DNA from: Stratiolaelaps scimitus
Lineage: Eukaryota > Arthropoda > Arachnida > Mesostigmata > Laelapidae
Assembly (NCBI GenBank): GCA_019614645.1
Contig: JABWDB010000070.1
Coordinates: 806,001-870,000 of the forward strand
Length of the DNA stretch: 64,000 nucleotides
Reading direction: 5' to 3'
This document shows positions 1 through 11,750 of this stretch, piece by piece. Below the pieces are notes generated by a model. That model searched no databases and had not been told where the DNA came from. It worked only from the letters and a program-made list of their open reading frames with translations. Position numbers and translations under genes: made by a program. Numbering within the stretch: position 1 is the first letter of the stretch; the number at the start of each line of letters is the position of its first letter.

Positions 1-1098
1 ACATTCATTATATGATGATTATCATTAGTTACATAGACAATGGTGATGACGTGAGATTTACATCATTTTATTCAAATATAATCCAGGCCGACAATTGTAC
101 CCGCTGAACGTGAAATACATCTAAGAACACCTCCCTCTATCAATAGAATGTCTAGAACGTGATCGCTGCACGCAAACGCTAAACCATACGAGCAGAATCA
201 CTTTACTGCATGCGGTAAAGTACGGTATACTGCATGACACATCTACAATGGCTGATGTGAAGAGAAGTCCAGCTGAAAGCGAAAATCGTTCGGGAATTTT
301 TCCCCGTAAGTGGCCGTCCTTCGCAGCCCTTATAGCCGCCGATCTTCGTTGACGCCAACGTCTCGTTAATACGACCCCTTGGAGACTGGGAGACGACGGC
401 GTTAAGCCAAACCTGATTAACATTCGAGAATGGCCAATAAACTGATAATAATTAGATCCGCAGGCAGGCCGTTCAACGCGGCTAGCCCCCGGCATTGGCT
501 TTGCCGACGGGCAGATGAGACGCCGCTGCGGGCGCAACCGGGTCAGGGTGGGCTTAGCACGTGTCACCTCTGTGGCAACCGCCAGTAATAAGCAAAAGTT
601 GTCTCAGCACCTTCGTTTCACGTTGTTATAGTCGCCTACTGGGTGAATAGTAGGTAGATGACGCCCTGGGAACGAGTTTGTTGCGGGCACATAGAATACG
701 GCGGGACATTTTTAATACTATTATCGAACGTATTCGACTAAGCAGACAATTGATTATTTTTTGTTATACCGTTCCTGCAGGCTGAGGAAAAACAGGTGAT
801 TCGCTAGGGCTTTGGTCCCTCTATGAATTTCTAATAGCTTAAATCGAACTACGCTTGTGAAGATAAATAACATATCTCTACTTGGGAAATTGTTCTCCAA
901 ATAAGTCAGGCCGCATGTACGCTGCTAGGCGAACTCTTACGTGCAATTAGTATCGTCCCTTGTCCATCACTCATACAAGACCATGGATCATGTTGAGTCA
1001 TTGATACTCATTACACGCGGTTCTGTGCACGACTCAGCGAGACAGGCTACCAGGCAGAATATGGCCTCGAATTTGTCACTCGATATTTATGTACTCAC
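1..1098. other. No supported gene
   Basis: Mixed-composition DNA with no motif I recognise. A 148-codon minus-strand frame (121-567) has no splice-site support and is of a length expected by chance. I see no repeat-family copy here. Confidence 0.5.
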
Positions 1099-1201
1099 TC
1101 GTAGAGGCTAAACGCTCGTTAACGATGCCCTCACTAATGTTGTGCCATACTACGCGTCCTGACTTGTTCGTACCGTCAAACAACACTTCTACCGTTATCA
1201 G
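1099..1201 (-). CDS. Candidate internal exon, unknown protein
   Basis: The acceptor lies after a pyrimidine-rich run ending CCCCCCATTTCAG, and a GTGAGT donor follows the last base. Between them 34 codons plus one base are open (phase 0 in, phase 1 out). The peptide LITVEVLFDGTNKSGRVVWH is well mixed and free of simple repeat. I do not recognise the family. Neighbouring exons of the same gene were not identified, and the next minus-strand candidate at 6519-6676 is not phase-compatible. Chance occurrence cannot be excluded. Confidence 0.35.
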
Positions 1202-1467
1202 CTGAAATGGGGGGACCACACTGATAAAAGATGCTTGTGCCCGCTGCATGCCAGGTGATTCGGCATACACGCACGGGCACGTATATAGAGCTGGGGCTTT
1301 CTTGCGATCACAGCTGTAACTTCTTCTTGGTATTCTGTATTGATCCATCTATGAGTGTCAGATCAAACAATACTTAGTAAGTCTCGCTTAGGTCTCCAGC
1401 ATATACTCGATGCATTCTAAAAGAAACGCTTTGCCAACGCCTTCCTCGATTTCATGGAGACGCGGTT

Positions 1468-1809
1468 TTGGCTGACGATCTCGCATATGTGCGTACTTAC
1501 ATCCAGCCGTTCCCAGATAAATCCTATGATTTCCACGAGAGGAGCGTCTCATATAGGGTCGAGCCGATGCAGGACTACTACGATTTTTCCATGGAATCTA
1601 GCCGCATTAGCCCACTGCGGATGGCAGCCAGCACCCCTTTACTATTTCGATGTCATCGGTGTTGTTCAAATGGCTCCCTTGGCTATTCTGAATCACGACG
1701 AACCTCTCCCAGCGAAAGCTCCGACCTACCACATCTCTCTCCGGCGCCTTTCACCTCTCATTCGAATTCGTCCTCCACATACACACATCGAACGGACGCC
1801 CACATCTAA
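1468..1809 (+). CDS. Open frame, possible terminal exon
   Basis: The frame is open from upstream of position 1410 to a TAA at 1807. The peptide is rich in Ser, Tyr and Pro, with tyrosine clusters such as DKSYDFHERSVSYRVE. An overlapping frame (1454-1834) is also open, which weakens the call. No strong acceptor was found. This is either a serine/tyrosine-rich tail or chance. Confidence 0.2.
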   Translation: MADDLAYVRTYIQPFPDKSYDFHERSVSYRVEPMQDYYDFSMESSRISPLRMAASTPLLFRCHRCCSNGSLGYSESRRTSPSESSDLPHLSPAPFTSHSNSSSTYTHRTDAHI

Positions 1810-4245
1810 TGCCACCAACAGAGACGCCAATTGAAGCGAATAAATTAATTCTCCTCCTGAGATTCGATTTCAACAACCGAATGGAGGGTCCCATCGAATT
1901 CGTCGCCCTGCAGCAGGCTGCGACGGCGAGCGAAAGCGGCCGACCAGCTAGGTCAGGTGGGGGGAGAGGACAAGTCTGAAAAGCGAACAGAGACGAAAGC
2001 AATAGCGAGAGATAGAAATTGTGGCGCGGGTTGCTGGTCCTCTGCCATTTTGGGTGACTTGACAATATGTATACCCTACATTGGATGGGGATTGCCGTTC
2101 TCAGCTAGTATATAAGCGGTACAAAAGTGAGTCTAACTTCTTCCCGATCTGGCCGGCACAAGGTGGTGCAGTTATCTGGTCGTCAAATGCGCCATCGTTT
2201 GCTTGTGCGAGCCAAAAACTCATCTGCAGAAGGCCACGAAAACACATTGACAATGACCCTTGCTCGTGTCTGTAATTTCGAGCTCTTTATAGATGTATCT
2301 GTATCGTCCTCTCCAGGAGTGGGCTAGACAAATAGGCTTACAACAGAATGTACATGATGATTGATTCGTGCGAGAAATGTCCAAGCACGCTGTGCTATTT
2401 TTTTTAAATTTAATTATATGTATTATAGTAAATATATATTATCTTTTTTTTGTTTAATGCTTCCTCGACTTACGTTGCAATAACGTTTAACGAGCTACAA
2501 TGTCAAAATGTCTTATATACTCATGTTTTATTATTAGAAACCTTTTGTGAGAAAAATCGGCCCAACTGTCCGTGAATCCCATATTAGGTCCACTTAGGCC
2601 TAATTTGTTATCGTCTGCTACCTACTCAAGGTGGGAGGTCCATTTTGCTCCAGTGTACACGAACATTTGCTCCAGATATTCATAGTACTAGATCAAAATG
2701 TGTTATTTAGTTTTCCTATACAGTGAAACGAGGAGTTGGCGAGTTAGAAATTTTGTCTGAAATGAAAATGAAAAAGGTTTCAACTAACTTTATTGTACAA
2801 TCGCTTCCTATAACCCAGGATTCAACTTCCGCTATTGGCACTCGAAGTTAGACCAACGAATGTATTTGTTGGTGCCACGACCGAGCCACTGTAACTCGGC
2901 GCGTACCGGACACCCCCTTAGGCGGCTTCTCCGATTAAGGTTAACAAATAGTTTCAACGGGCCCGTAAGTCACTGGCGGTAAGTTGCGCTTGTACTCAAT
3001 CAATGGTCAAAAGGCAGACTCGTGTTGATTACGAATATTCACGTAGATTCAGTTGAATTTATCTCATTTACCTTTGCAAGGGACAAAATGATCTCAATTT
3101 CAACGTCCTTCAGATCAACCAGTTTATTGTAGTGGCACTTCGAAGCTTCCACCAGCAAATGCCTCGAGGGAAAGTGGCTATTATCATGTGCGTGTCGCCG
3201 ATTGTACGCCACTTTCGGCAATCGTCAGGTCTGCCGAGCTGGCTAGATGCGCGTGTGTTCCCTTGGATACTCGCTCGCCTCGACCCGTATGAAAACTGGA
3301 TTAGTTTACTGCTTGGCAGTGTACGCCACGCGCTTACTGGGGGAGCGGCCGCGATGCCCTAAGCCACCTAGCGCCGAGTTCGCTGCCTGGCCCTGCTGGG
3401 GAGGTGGGGGTGACTAGTCCTGGTGTTGGCCTCAGTGTGCAATACCGATCACTAGCGACAACGCCAACAGTAGTGCCGACGGCTGTTTCAGCTGTTGTTA
3501 GAATCGGATTACATAGAGCGACAATGGAAACACCACACGGCGAGACACGCACAGACACATATCACATGCACAAACACAACACAGGCCAAACACACCGTGG
3601 GCATATGCTCGCGACCGACCCACCACGAGATAGTGACGTCTACAAACGGGATTACGTATGTAGTGTACGTAATCGAGGAGAAGCCTCTTATCCGTACCGT
3701 ATCTACTGTGCTGGCTACAATTACGGCGTTCAAGTCGTTATGACGTTGTAACTAAAACATTGATGATTTTTTTAAATTATTATTCTGTACATTTATGTAT
3801 GTCAAGGACTAAACGAACGTTATCGAGATTTAGAAATATCGACGCATTCTCGTTGTTATTGTCCCAGTAGGAACGGCGCATAACGAAGCACTAGGTAAAT
3901 AGCCTTGTGGGATTGAAATCGTTTTGGTGAAAGGCCTTGACGACCACGAGAAATGCAGATTGTCCTAGAAAAACCAAACAAGCTCCGCTAAACTAGTTGC
4001 TACGATATAAAAAGAAGCTTGAGAAAACAGAGTCAAAAGGGGAGGGAGTTCGCCAGGCATAGCACGCGCGCATGTGTTGCCACGCCTGTTGCATCGTTTA
4101 GAACAGAGAGACTGTTATACTAAAGAGAAGGTTGGCCACGGGGCGAGACATTCCAGAAGGAATTCCCAAAACATTCCGAAAGTTTCTCAACCCAATTAAC
4201 ACCTTGAACCTCTGTGAGTTTATGAATGATGATTGAGATGTGACG
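1810..4245. other. Intergenic or intronic, no supported gene
   Basis: AT-rich with short T runs around 2398-2450. Overlapping open frames at 3334-3751 occur on both strands without convincing splice sites. No repeat-family copy was recognised. Confidence 0.45.
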
Positions 4246-4515
4246 TCCCACAGATGAAGGACGTGGTAAGCGTGGTCATTGATTACATTAGACAGGAGAG
4301 GCATACACGACTTGGGTTTAAATCCCACTGTCGGACGCGGAGAAACCTTCGCGGATTTCTTTGTTATCTTTATCTGTATCAATGGATGATTGCCGGGTAC
4401 GGCGTGGTTGAAAAATAAGGCAAAGGTGGGCATTTCCCCGTGGTAATACCTCGAGGTTGAGATCCGAGAGCTGTCACATAAGGGGAACAGCCGGGAGCCG
4501 GATTAAAGGATGCGA
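4246..4515 (+). repeat. SINE A, full-length diverged copy
   Basis: Three diverged copies of this unit occur in the window (here, 21540-21780 and the reverse strand at 55036-55283). All share a tRNA-like head, a middle block containing a CTTTATC.TCTTTAT-type stretch, a TAATACCT block, and a tail with a shared GGGAACAGC(T/C)G motif. In this copy the box B-like motif is GGGTTTAAATCCC. A tRNA-derived SINE is inferred from the head, and the tail has no known partner that I can name. Confidence 0.6.
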
Positions 4516-4669
4516 TGATTCAATGCGGGAGGCTAGTCTGCTCTGCTTCGTATTATATGCGCTTGTAGTTTTGTAGCTGAGTGCATGTATTGAGTACAAG
4601 CTCGCATGCTGTAGCACTAATTATATACCCTTATTAACTATTGGATTACATTTGACGCATTTCTTACAG

Positions 4670-4873
4670 GAGCATGCTATGGACTATTCTGTTCTTTCGA
4701 TCACTTTGGTCACTAATTTCAGTTTGGCCAATTGTAAAGAGAAGCGACGCTATTGGCGGGGTGTGGGCGCTCTGAATGTGGGGGTATTAATGTTGTTGAA
4801 GGCTAACATTGCACCGATGCATCGTCAACGCATTTTAAACCTCCTACCACAAGATCCGCTAGCCAAAATATAG
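4670..4873 (+). CDS. Candidate terminal exon, unknown protein
   Basis: A clean acceptor (GACGCATTTCTTACAG) is followed by 67 open codons and a TAG. The C-terminal peptide reads MHRQRILNLLPQDPLAKI. No homologue is recognised. Upstream DNA at 4516-4669 holds nothing obvious. An internal GTATTA could act as a donor instead, making this an internal exon. Confidence 0.3.
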   Translation, partial: EHAMDYSVLSITLVTNFSLANCKEKRRYWRGVGALNVGVLMLLKANIAPMHRQRILNLLPQDPLAKI

Positions 4874-6518
4874 GAAGCTATACACGGAACTATATACACA
4901 GATAATAAACGATCCTTCTGCTTAGATAGTTCTTCTTTGAGTTGGAACGATACGCTTGACCAAAGCGATGCCCCAGATCGACTCGAAGCCGATGTGAATT
5001 GCGGGTAGCCCAATTAGCTAAACGAGGACGCTGTCCAGTTTCCTGTCTCATACAAACAACGGCGGGAACTCCTCCTATCAGCCAGAATTCACCCAGACCC
5101 GTTTAGCGGATAGGCGTTCAGGTGTATTCCCAGGAGAACTGCATCAAGCGTGATCCCTTATTCAGTGCCCACTTTTAGTCGTCTGCCGGCTACTGCATGG
5201 CGGCCTTTAGCGTAGGCATTTGTCGTATTGGAAACCAATGTTCGATATTTGTGTCTAGTTTTGCCTAAGCCCCCGCGACACAGCGCGGTGAACGGACGAA
5301 TTGTTCCCATAGAGCACGGCACCACCACACAACAGAACGTGGTCCAGCCTCTCGCTAACAATCTACAGTTGGGCATGACTTCGTGGTTTGCGAAGGAACA
5401 CTGAATGCCAGAGTTCCTACATGTCTATGGATGTTTATATTTCCATTTGTTTCCATCTACCACTATTTGAGCTGGTAGAACGTCGTACCAGATAAACTGG
5501 GATTATACGCACCGTAGAAGTATCTGTCTGTTTTTGCAAAATACTCATTCGTCTGTATCGAATTATTTGGCTTAGGATGACGTATACAATCTATACATTT
5601 CAGTCTTGAGTAAAGACTTCATCTCTTCATCCGATGCGGGCATTACGTTTGTTGTATCGTATACGAATTTCAGGGACCTTAGAGACGATTGTTATAGCAG
5701 TGATGGATATGCCATGGAAATTCAATACATTATGACGACATAGCAGATAAATGAGCTCAGCGACCTATGATGCAACGCCGAGGCGTAGCTACGGCGGATT
5801 AATGGTGACGCATCCTTAAGCGTTAATGACATTATTATCCTAAGGCAAATATTGCTGCAGCTGTACCTAACCTGTACCTACCTGTAAACTACCTGGTAGC
5901 AAGCAGAAGCTATCAAGTCTAGATGAGCTAAGATAAATACAATGGGCCAGCTCAATTGACGTTTCTGATGGTCATCAAGCGGTTACGATAGGTATGCAGC
6001 TGTTATATTTATTATGTCACGATGAACACAAGAATAATAAAATAATTAACATAATTAGCAATGACCAATTCGATTGTTCTAATTATTAATAATATTATAG
6101 CATTTGCGGCCATCGTAGATCATAAGCAGCTAAAGACTTTTACTTTATTTCTTCGCTACCGCTGCTGGTAGAAATCGTAACATTTCAAACAACTCTTTCT
6201 GTTAGAGCTCGCTCACTTTTATTGATTAATGTCTATACGCTGGTGACGCTGGACTCCAAAAATTTGTATCTTGTTACGACTATTCAAGAGACATCGTCAA
6301 AGGGTTTATTTTACGACCGATGTAACTTTTCTTCTCGAGTATTATGTCACTCAGTCAGACATTTTCCTCTGCCCCGCGTCGCAGACACGTGAGCTCCTCG
6401 GCAGAGGACGATCGCCTGCTCGGGATCGGCCTCGGTTCCTCGGAAGCCGGCCGTCAACGGCTGTGAATATTCGGTGCAGTCGTCAAGTCGAAGAACGATT
6501 GTAAGACATCCCTCTTAC
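4874..6518. other. No supported gene
   Basis: AT-rich sequence with many short stops in all frames. Two short frames (5158-5376 minus and 6271-6504 plus) have no splice support. I see no repeat copy. Confidence 0.45.
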
Positions 6519-6676
6519 CGGGACGCGGCTGGCGTTGGTCCGTCGGATCAAATTCGTTTGCAAAGAAAAGGTGGGAGGGAAGGGAAGGCGGTCGTGAGCT
6601 GCGGGGTAAAAGGTCTCCGCTCAGGGAATGGATTGTTTTAAGATCCATCTGACGTCGTTTGGGTAAAGCTGAGTAG
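6519..6676 (-). CDS. Candidate internal exon, unknown protein
   Basis: The acceptor GAGTTGTTTTACAG and the donor CCCG|GTAAGAG bracket one completing base, 52 open codons and one trailing base. The peptide includes QMDLKTIHSLSGDLLPRSS and FFANEFDPTDQRQPRP, with varied residues and no repeat bias. Both splice sites are close to consensus, so this is one of the better single-exon calls. The family is not recognised. It is not phase-compatible with the nearest minus candidates, so an intervening exon would be needed if they belong to one gene. Confidence 0.4.
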
Positions 6677-6872
6677 CTGTAAAACAACTCACGTGCAATC
6701 GTCCTTGGCAGAGCTGCCTCGCGCTACGGCTTTTGGGCGAGTATGACGCCACTGTGAGGATCCTCTTCAGCAAGAGTTGTCGTCAGAGATTTGAAGATGG
6801 GGTTGTTTTAGTTCGTATTTCTATATCTATGTTAGCAGCATTCCGGAAATGCGAATGACAAAAGAACACACA

Positions 6873-6894
6873 GATATATATATATATATATATA
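6873..6894. repeat. (AT)n microsatellite
   Basis: An uninterrupted AT dinucleotide run of about 11 units, followed by an ACAC-rich stretch. Confidence 0.9.
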
Positions 6895-7133
6895 AACACA
6901 TATAGGTGTACACATATTGGTTGCTGTCGTAAGAGCGCACATACAATGAATACATTAAGGCCGCCTGCTTTTTTAATTGTTGCGATTCTACTAGAACTGA
7001 ATAAGAAGCTGATGGATATTAGTGCCTTAATGCTGTATGGATATTGTTGTTGCATCCAGAGTGTGTAGAGCTACCAAATTTAGTTAAATTAAATGGGTTA
7101 TTGTAGATCAGATAACGCTGTTCTTTCCATCTA

Positions 7134-7186
7134 TCTGATGTTATTCATTGAAACCGCTCTGTCTCTGATGTTATTCGTTGAAAATA
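7134..7186 (+). repeat. Short direct duplication
   Basis: CTGATGTTATTC(A/G)TTGAAA occurs twice about 30 bases apart. It is followed by two ACACAATTC copies at about 7201 and 7234. This looks like a small local duplication in AT-rich DNA. Confidence 0.6.
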
Positions 7187-7262
7187 TAAATAAGGCACAG
7201 ACACAATTCCTAACCCAATTCTATATAAATATAACACAATTCTTTATGTTTAATAATTTCAG

Positions 7263-7594
7263 TAATTTTGTTCTATGCGGCTAAGTCTCCGACTGAAAAA
7301 GCCAAACGTGGCTTAAGCCCAGCGGTACGACACCTACGTCCACGGTATTTTACACAAACTAAACAAAGTTCATTGATTAGTTTAGCTAATGTCGGAGAAA
7401 CAAGTGATCATTGTTTTCGACGCCGTAACACATTAACCGAGCTACCCGTAATTAGTCTACCGAATAAGAAAATAACGGATCGGCAAGGGAAAATCGTTGC
7501 GGCAAGTCGCCACCGAGGAAACTGTGCGCTTCTCAATGCTGAATGCACATTGCTGATGTTCTATTGCCGAAGGCGCAACATTGCGGCCGGTTGA
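7263..7594 (+). CDS. Candidate terminal exon, unknown protein
   Basis: The acceptor TTTATGTTTAATAATTTCAG opens a 109-codon frame ending at a TGA. An AATAAA-type signal (GGAATAAATT) lies about 75 bases further on, as expected for a 3' end. Peptide segments include SLISLANVGETSDHCFRRR and VISLPNKKITDRQGKIVA. Two bases complete the first codon, so the preceding exon must end with one base. The family is not recognised. Confidence 0.3.
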
Positions 7595-8027
7595 AAAGCG
7601 CTGCGAAACAGTCCGACGTTGTGACGTCGCGTCGCAGCCGGCGAAAAGCGGTCTATCTATAAAACACGAAGGAATAAATTGGGAAAAAGGAAGAAATCTA
7701 TGGACAAATGTGGTAGTCTCTCTCTCTCGCCACTCGCCACACGCCCTTTTCTATCTACCTTATACGTCAAATTTCACTTCGCGTCCCGACTTCCAACTGA
7801 CAATCACGCCTCCGCTGAAGGCGAAGTCGTGCCCATTCTATGACGAAAAGACGTGCGTTCCAAAAGTCCAGAAGGTGGTTCTGTTTGTGTCGACCTCAAT
7901 GCCACTGCTGCAAGCTAGCTGCACGAAGCTTTTGTGCAATTGCTGCTGCTGCTGCTGCGGCCTCCGTTAGTATTCTCGTTACCGTTCTCTCCGCTGTGGA
8001 AATATTTACTACCATACTACGATAAAA

Positions 8028-8075
8028 ATGGTGCTGACAGCGCTGGCTGTATGTAGCTAGAGCTGTCAGCACCAT
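8028..8075. ncRNA. miRNA-like perfect hairpin
   Basis: ATGGTGCTGACAGC and its exact reverse complement GCTGTCAGCACCAT flank a 20-base loop. The loop can add a short GCT/AGC pairing. A further six-base pairing (CATACT with AGTATG) lies just outside after an internal bulge. The arrangement resembles a pre-miRNA, but the perfect arm is only 14 bp. A transposon inverted repeat or chance are alternatives. Confidence 0.35.
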
Positions 8076-10033
8076 CATGCCTAGCCGGAGTATGACCTGA
8101 GCGCTTTGGTGCATGTCCCTTAACCATGACCATGTATCTAGAGACACGTCGTGCAGCATATGTATCACATATTGGTACCAATTTGGAGGTTCATGCTTCA
8201 GCAGTGTAGCCGACTCCTGCTGAAGCTGACAAACACCTTGACCGGAAATGCTGTGTTTTTATTCGTGAACCACTAATTGGGATAGAGTACGCGGCCGCCA
8301 AAGTCAGTAAGCTAATTGTTTAGAATAATCTGTCTCCGATTCCGTCTGTCTCTCTACTCTAATAATATCGCTGTGTACTCTCTGATAGGGGGTAGGTATC
8401 ATGATGCTGTAGGGATGCGGCACACGCTTTTACCGACCAACCAACAAACTAACTATTGATTAAGGCAACTAATAAAATGGGTGACATTTCCGTTCCTTAA
8501 GGGCATCCTCTGGCTCCTGCCAAATAATGCGTCAACTATAGAATTTATTTACTATAACATATCTGGTTCATACGCCTGGACGCCAATTCGCTTTAGGGGG
8601 CCCTCTCAGTTTTCATAACAGAACTCACCGAGAAGAACTCTCCCGCCCACTCCCCGCAGCCCGAATAGAGATCGATCTATCGATATTCGGACTTAATTTG
8701 TTCGCTCGAGTCACCCGCTGATTCGTGAGTGGTCACCGAACAAGAGTTCACCGAACCTGTTCCTCGCCATCAACGTTATGGATCGTTGACTAAAAGTCCA
8801 TACACATACCCCGGCAAGATCTCACCCTCCACCACGTATACCCAAACAGCCAGCGCCGCTAATAGAGAATGCAGGAGGGCGACTACGAGGCCCATCGATA
8901 ATCGCATACCTTCCTCTTTTGCCTATTATTACGTTCGCTCTCCGCCTCTCTCTCTCCCTCTCTTATATATATATATATATGGGAGTACCACAGCAAAAGG
9001 AACTAATGCCAGCCAAGCATACCGCTTCGGGCACAGCGGAGATGGGCTTTGGGAGAGATGGCTGGACCGGGGGAAGGATCAGAGCTGTGGAATTTCACGG
9101 GTACCTGGCTATATACAACGGGATCATCAGGATGGCAGATATTTAAGTGATCAACCCCACTAACACCTTGGCGGACGGTCGACACTAGATCTGGTGCGAC
9201 GGGCATGCGAATATCGCTTACGTGCTTTACTCGTACCTCTTATTTTTTCGTGTTTATTCCAACAGCAGTAGACGTATCGCGTAATCTGAAAATTGTAGAG
9301 GAATCATAGACTGACAATCATCTGTAGGTCGCAGCCTCGAGCCTGAAAAACTATGCTTATTTCTACTATGTTTAAACTATGTTTTTAGTTTAGCTGATCA
9401 CGCGATGTTAATCGACAACTTAACAATCCATGGCTCAAGGCTAAATAAATGCTGCCTTCACTTAATTGGAAATTGTCGAGGCAAATAGTGCACGAGTTTC
9501 ACTTCAACACGCTGATCAGAGACAGATATCCCACATGTCTGATTCGTAAAAATCAAACAACCTCGTCTTTTTCTTCTTGCTGTGTTTCGTTACCTTCGGC
9601 AGCTACACTCGAGCTGAGCAACACAATATCACCCGATTTGTTCGTTGAATGACGAACGATGGGCTACCAAAGGTCAGAAATTCGATGCTTCCCAATAGGT
9701 GTTTACCTGTTGCAGGTGTCGTTACGTCTCTGTAAACGTGGCCCCACTGTTTGACACCACCGCGGACCCAACAGTACTTTTGTCATTAACTCAGTAGTAT
9801 TTCTAAGTCCTTCTGTCCCTTCTGTCCCTTCTCGTTAACACGAACACCAACGTATGAACGCGCAGTCACCGTGGAGCGTGATCCATCTTCCGATTGACAA
9901 AATGAAAGGTAACGATAAAGAACTTGGCCACTAACGAAAAGGCTGATACATAGGCACGCCCCTAACCTGCCAGGCGCTCTTGTGCTCGACGTGAGATTTG
10001 CTCACGCAGGATAATTGCTACAATAAAAACTAC
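8076..10033. other. No supported gene
   Basis: This stretch holds a (TA)n run at 8964-8980 inside an open frame (8729-9163). It also has a small CTTCTGTCC tandem repeat near 9812-9836. Several short frames lack splice support. Confidence 0.45.
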
Positions 10034-10230
10034 CTCTGACAACATTGGATTTAATTACATCGTTCGGCAGGAACGCCGTTGCCGCTGAACGGCCTGAACG
10101 ATCTCGTTCTATGGTCGTGATAAACACGAGAGAATCAAGCGGCGACCGACAGTCAACGGGGTTGATAACGTACTGTGCGTTCCCACAGGTCGGCACGTCG
10201 AAATCGCTACTGGTATGATTTGCTTGTTGA
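10034..10230 (-). CDS. Candidate exon, possibly GT31 glycosyltransferase-like
   Basis: A strong acceptor (GTAAATGGTTTTCAG) and a GTAGTT donor bracket 65 open codons. The segment AQYVINPVDCRSPLDSLVFI resembles the start of GT31 beta-1,3-glycosyltransferase domains (pattern Y.INP..C....LLV.I). GT31 enzymes act in the Golgi. The expected R-A-I-R-x-T-W motif just downstream is not conserved here (SGRSAATAFLP takes its place), and no DxD-containing exon was found. The family call is therefore tentative, while the exon itself is better supported. Confidence 0.35.
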
Positions 10231-10556
10231 CTGAAAACCATTTACAATTCACTCCTCTAGCCCACGTGTAGTACCACTATGTGGTTGCAGTTGAGCGCTA
10301 GGGAATTTCGAAGTGGGTGCGATACGGGTGTTAACTCCCTTGCCGGTATTATTGCGGTGTGTTCCCAGAAGATGAATTTGAACGCTTTCGAAAAAAAAAG
10401 CAATATTTGACAATTAGGTAATTGTATGAGATGAGCTTGGCAGAGGGATACATCTCTGTATATCTTTCATTCAATGCTGTTAAATATCGTTCAACCGATC
10501 AAAGTCCTGTGTTCGAGTGCTTGACGTTCCATGACGGCGCGTTGCCACAAAAGCAG

Positions 10557-10732
10557 CCGCAGTCCATCCTGTTGTCAATACGGACCAACCCCTGTCAAAA
10601 CAGTACGCCATCCTCTGTATCGTTGCAGCTTCTATTATTGTTGCTGTGTCCTGCTACAAAATCTATGTCAAGATATTTGATGCTGCTTCGCGGCTTGTGG
10701 CTCTAGCTGATAGTTCCCTGCGACCAAGTTAA
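10557..10732 (+). CDS. Candidate terminal exon with a membrane segment
   Basis: The frame is open from just after a TGA at 10532 to a TAA at 10730-10732. It encodes a hydrophobic segment (YAILCIVAASIIVAVSCYKI) followed by KIFDAASRLVAL and a short polar end. This looks like a C-terminal transmembrane anchor with a short cytosolic tail. The proposed acceptor (ACAAAAGCAG) is weak. Overlapping frames exist but are less protein-like. Confidence 0.35.
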
Positions 10733-11177
10733 CCACCCGCCTGTTCTTCTCGCTAACTCTATCAAGGATACAGAAAATCGCGTTGTAAGCTGCCTGCTAG
10801 TCTCTCGTCATCATCGTCGCCGTCTGCCGTCGAGGCGGACGCCTGGCGACGGGGGGAGTCCCCGTGTCAACCGCTTGGTGCAGTTTTGCTCGGATGCGAA
10901 GCCGGTGGCGCAAGGTCCGGCAGCGATGAACATGGACGGCTCATGGTACGGCAATTGTTCCAAAAAGCGGCGACGATCAAGGCGAACAGAAGAGAGCGAG
11001 TACAAGACAAAAAGTTCATGCTCTATTGTGTATGCCCATGGTGGGCGACTAGTTTAGCAGCGGTCTCCACTCGTTTTCTACGACGGCGGACAGACCTCGA
11101 CCCGACCCGCTCTCGGGTTTTCAACTTTTTCGTCCTTTTTTTTTGTGCCACCGATTGAATGCTGCCGAGGTCTCTCT

Positions 11178-11199
11178 GTGTGTGTGTGTGTGTGTGTGT
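11178..11199. repeat. (GT)n microsatellite
   Basis: About eleven GT units lie inside a GC-rich island (about 10800-11750) that has several long but repeat-biased frames on both strands. Confidence 0.9.
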
Positions 11200-11586
11200 T
11201 TGCGTGTATGGTTGGCAGTTACTCCGCGAGGGACGCGACCATAGACGGCCGCCTCTGCCGACAACTGAGTGACCAGACGCCAACGTCGCATTTAGTACGC
11301 CGACCGGCGAAGAGCCCGCCCGACCGACCCCCGCGCATTTTCTATGATATGCCGCTGCACATTCGTGGCTGAAAGGAGGCACCCGACTGAGTGCGAGGGC
11401 GAACGGGATAAAGGAAGACAGAAGTGAAGAACGAGAAGAAGAACTAACACAGAAGCTGGTCTGTGTCTGTACGCGGGTTTCCTCTGCCCCATCACCTCGC
11501 AAATTCCATGCTCAAACGGCGTGCTCAGTGAACCGCGGCGAGTCCTCTTGACAGGAACCGCTGGAGACGACTCCTCTCTTTTGGAG

Positions 11587-11750
11587 TGTCTGGTGGCTCC
11601 GGAGCGGGGAAGGGGTCGAAGGGTCTCGGCCGTCAAAAGGGTCACCATGATCCTCGCTTGCGCTACAGGCCAAATGAGGATGAGAGACTTGGTCCGTCCG
11701 TGTATCGCATACATATTTTGGATAAGGCAAAGAAAGTGTGCGTGCGTGTG
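11587..11750 (+). CDS. Candidate internal exon, unknown protein
   Basis: The acceptor follows CGACTCCTCTCTTTTGGAG, and a GTAGGT donor closes the exon. Two bases plus 54 codons are open. The N-terminal part is Gly/Lys-rich (SGGSGAGKGSKGLGRQKG) and is followed by RPNEDERLGPSVYRIHILDK. The start superficially recalls histone H4 but the remainder does not, so no family is assigned. Confidence 0.33.

Noticed and set aside
7938..7958. Poly-Cys/Ala-encoding CTG repeat frames
   Set aside because: A simple trinucleotide repeat inflates frames on both strands, with no independent coding evidence.
8919..9146. Open frame after a TA repeat with a retroelement-like look
   Set aside because: No reverse-transcriptase, integrase or gag motif could be identified, and no repeat copy exists elsewhere in the window.
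11587..11645. Histone H4-like N-terminus (S-G-G-S-G-A-G-K-G-S-K-G-L-G)
   Set aside because: Only Gly/Lys composition is shared. The following residues do not match H4, and true H4 genes encode the highly conserved core directly.
11023..11714. Two overlapping long minus-strand frames (159 and 140 codons)
   Set aside because: One reads the GT microsatellite as Thr/His repeats. The plus-strand exon at 11587-11750 has better splice signals.
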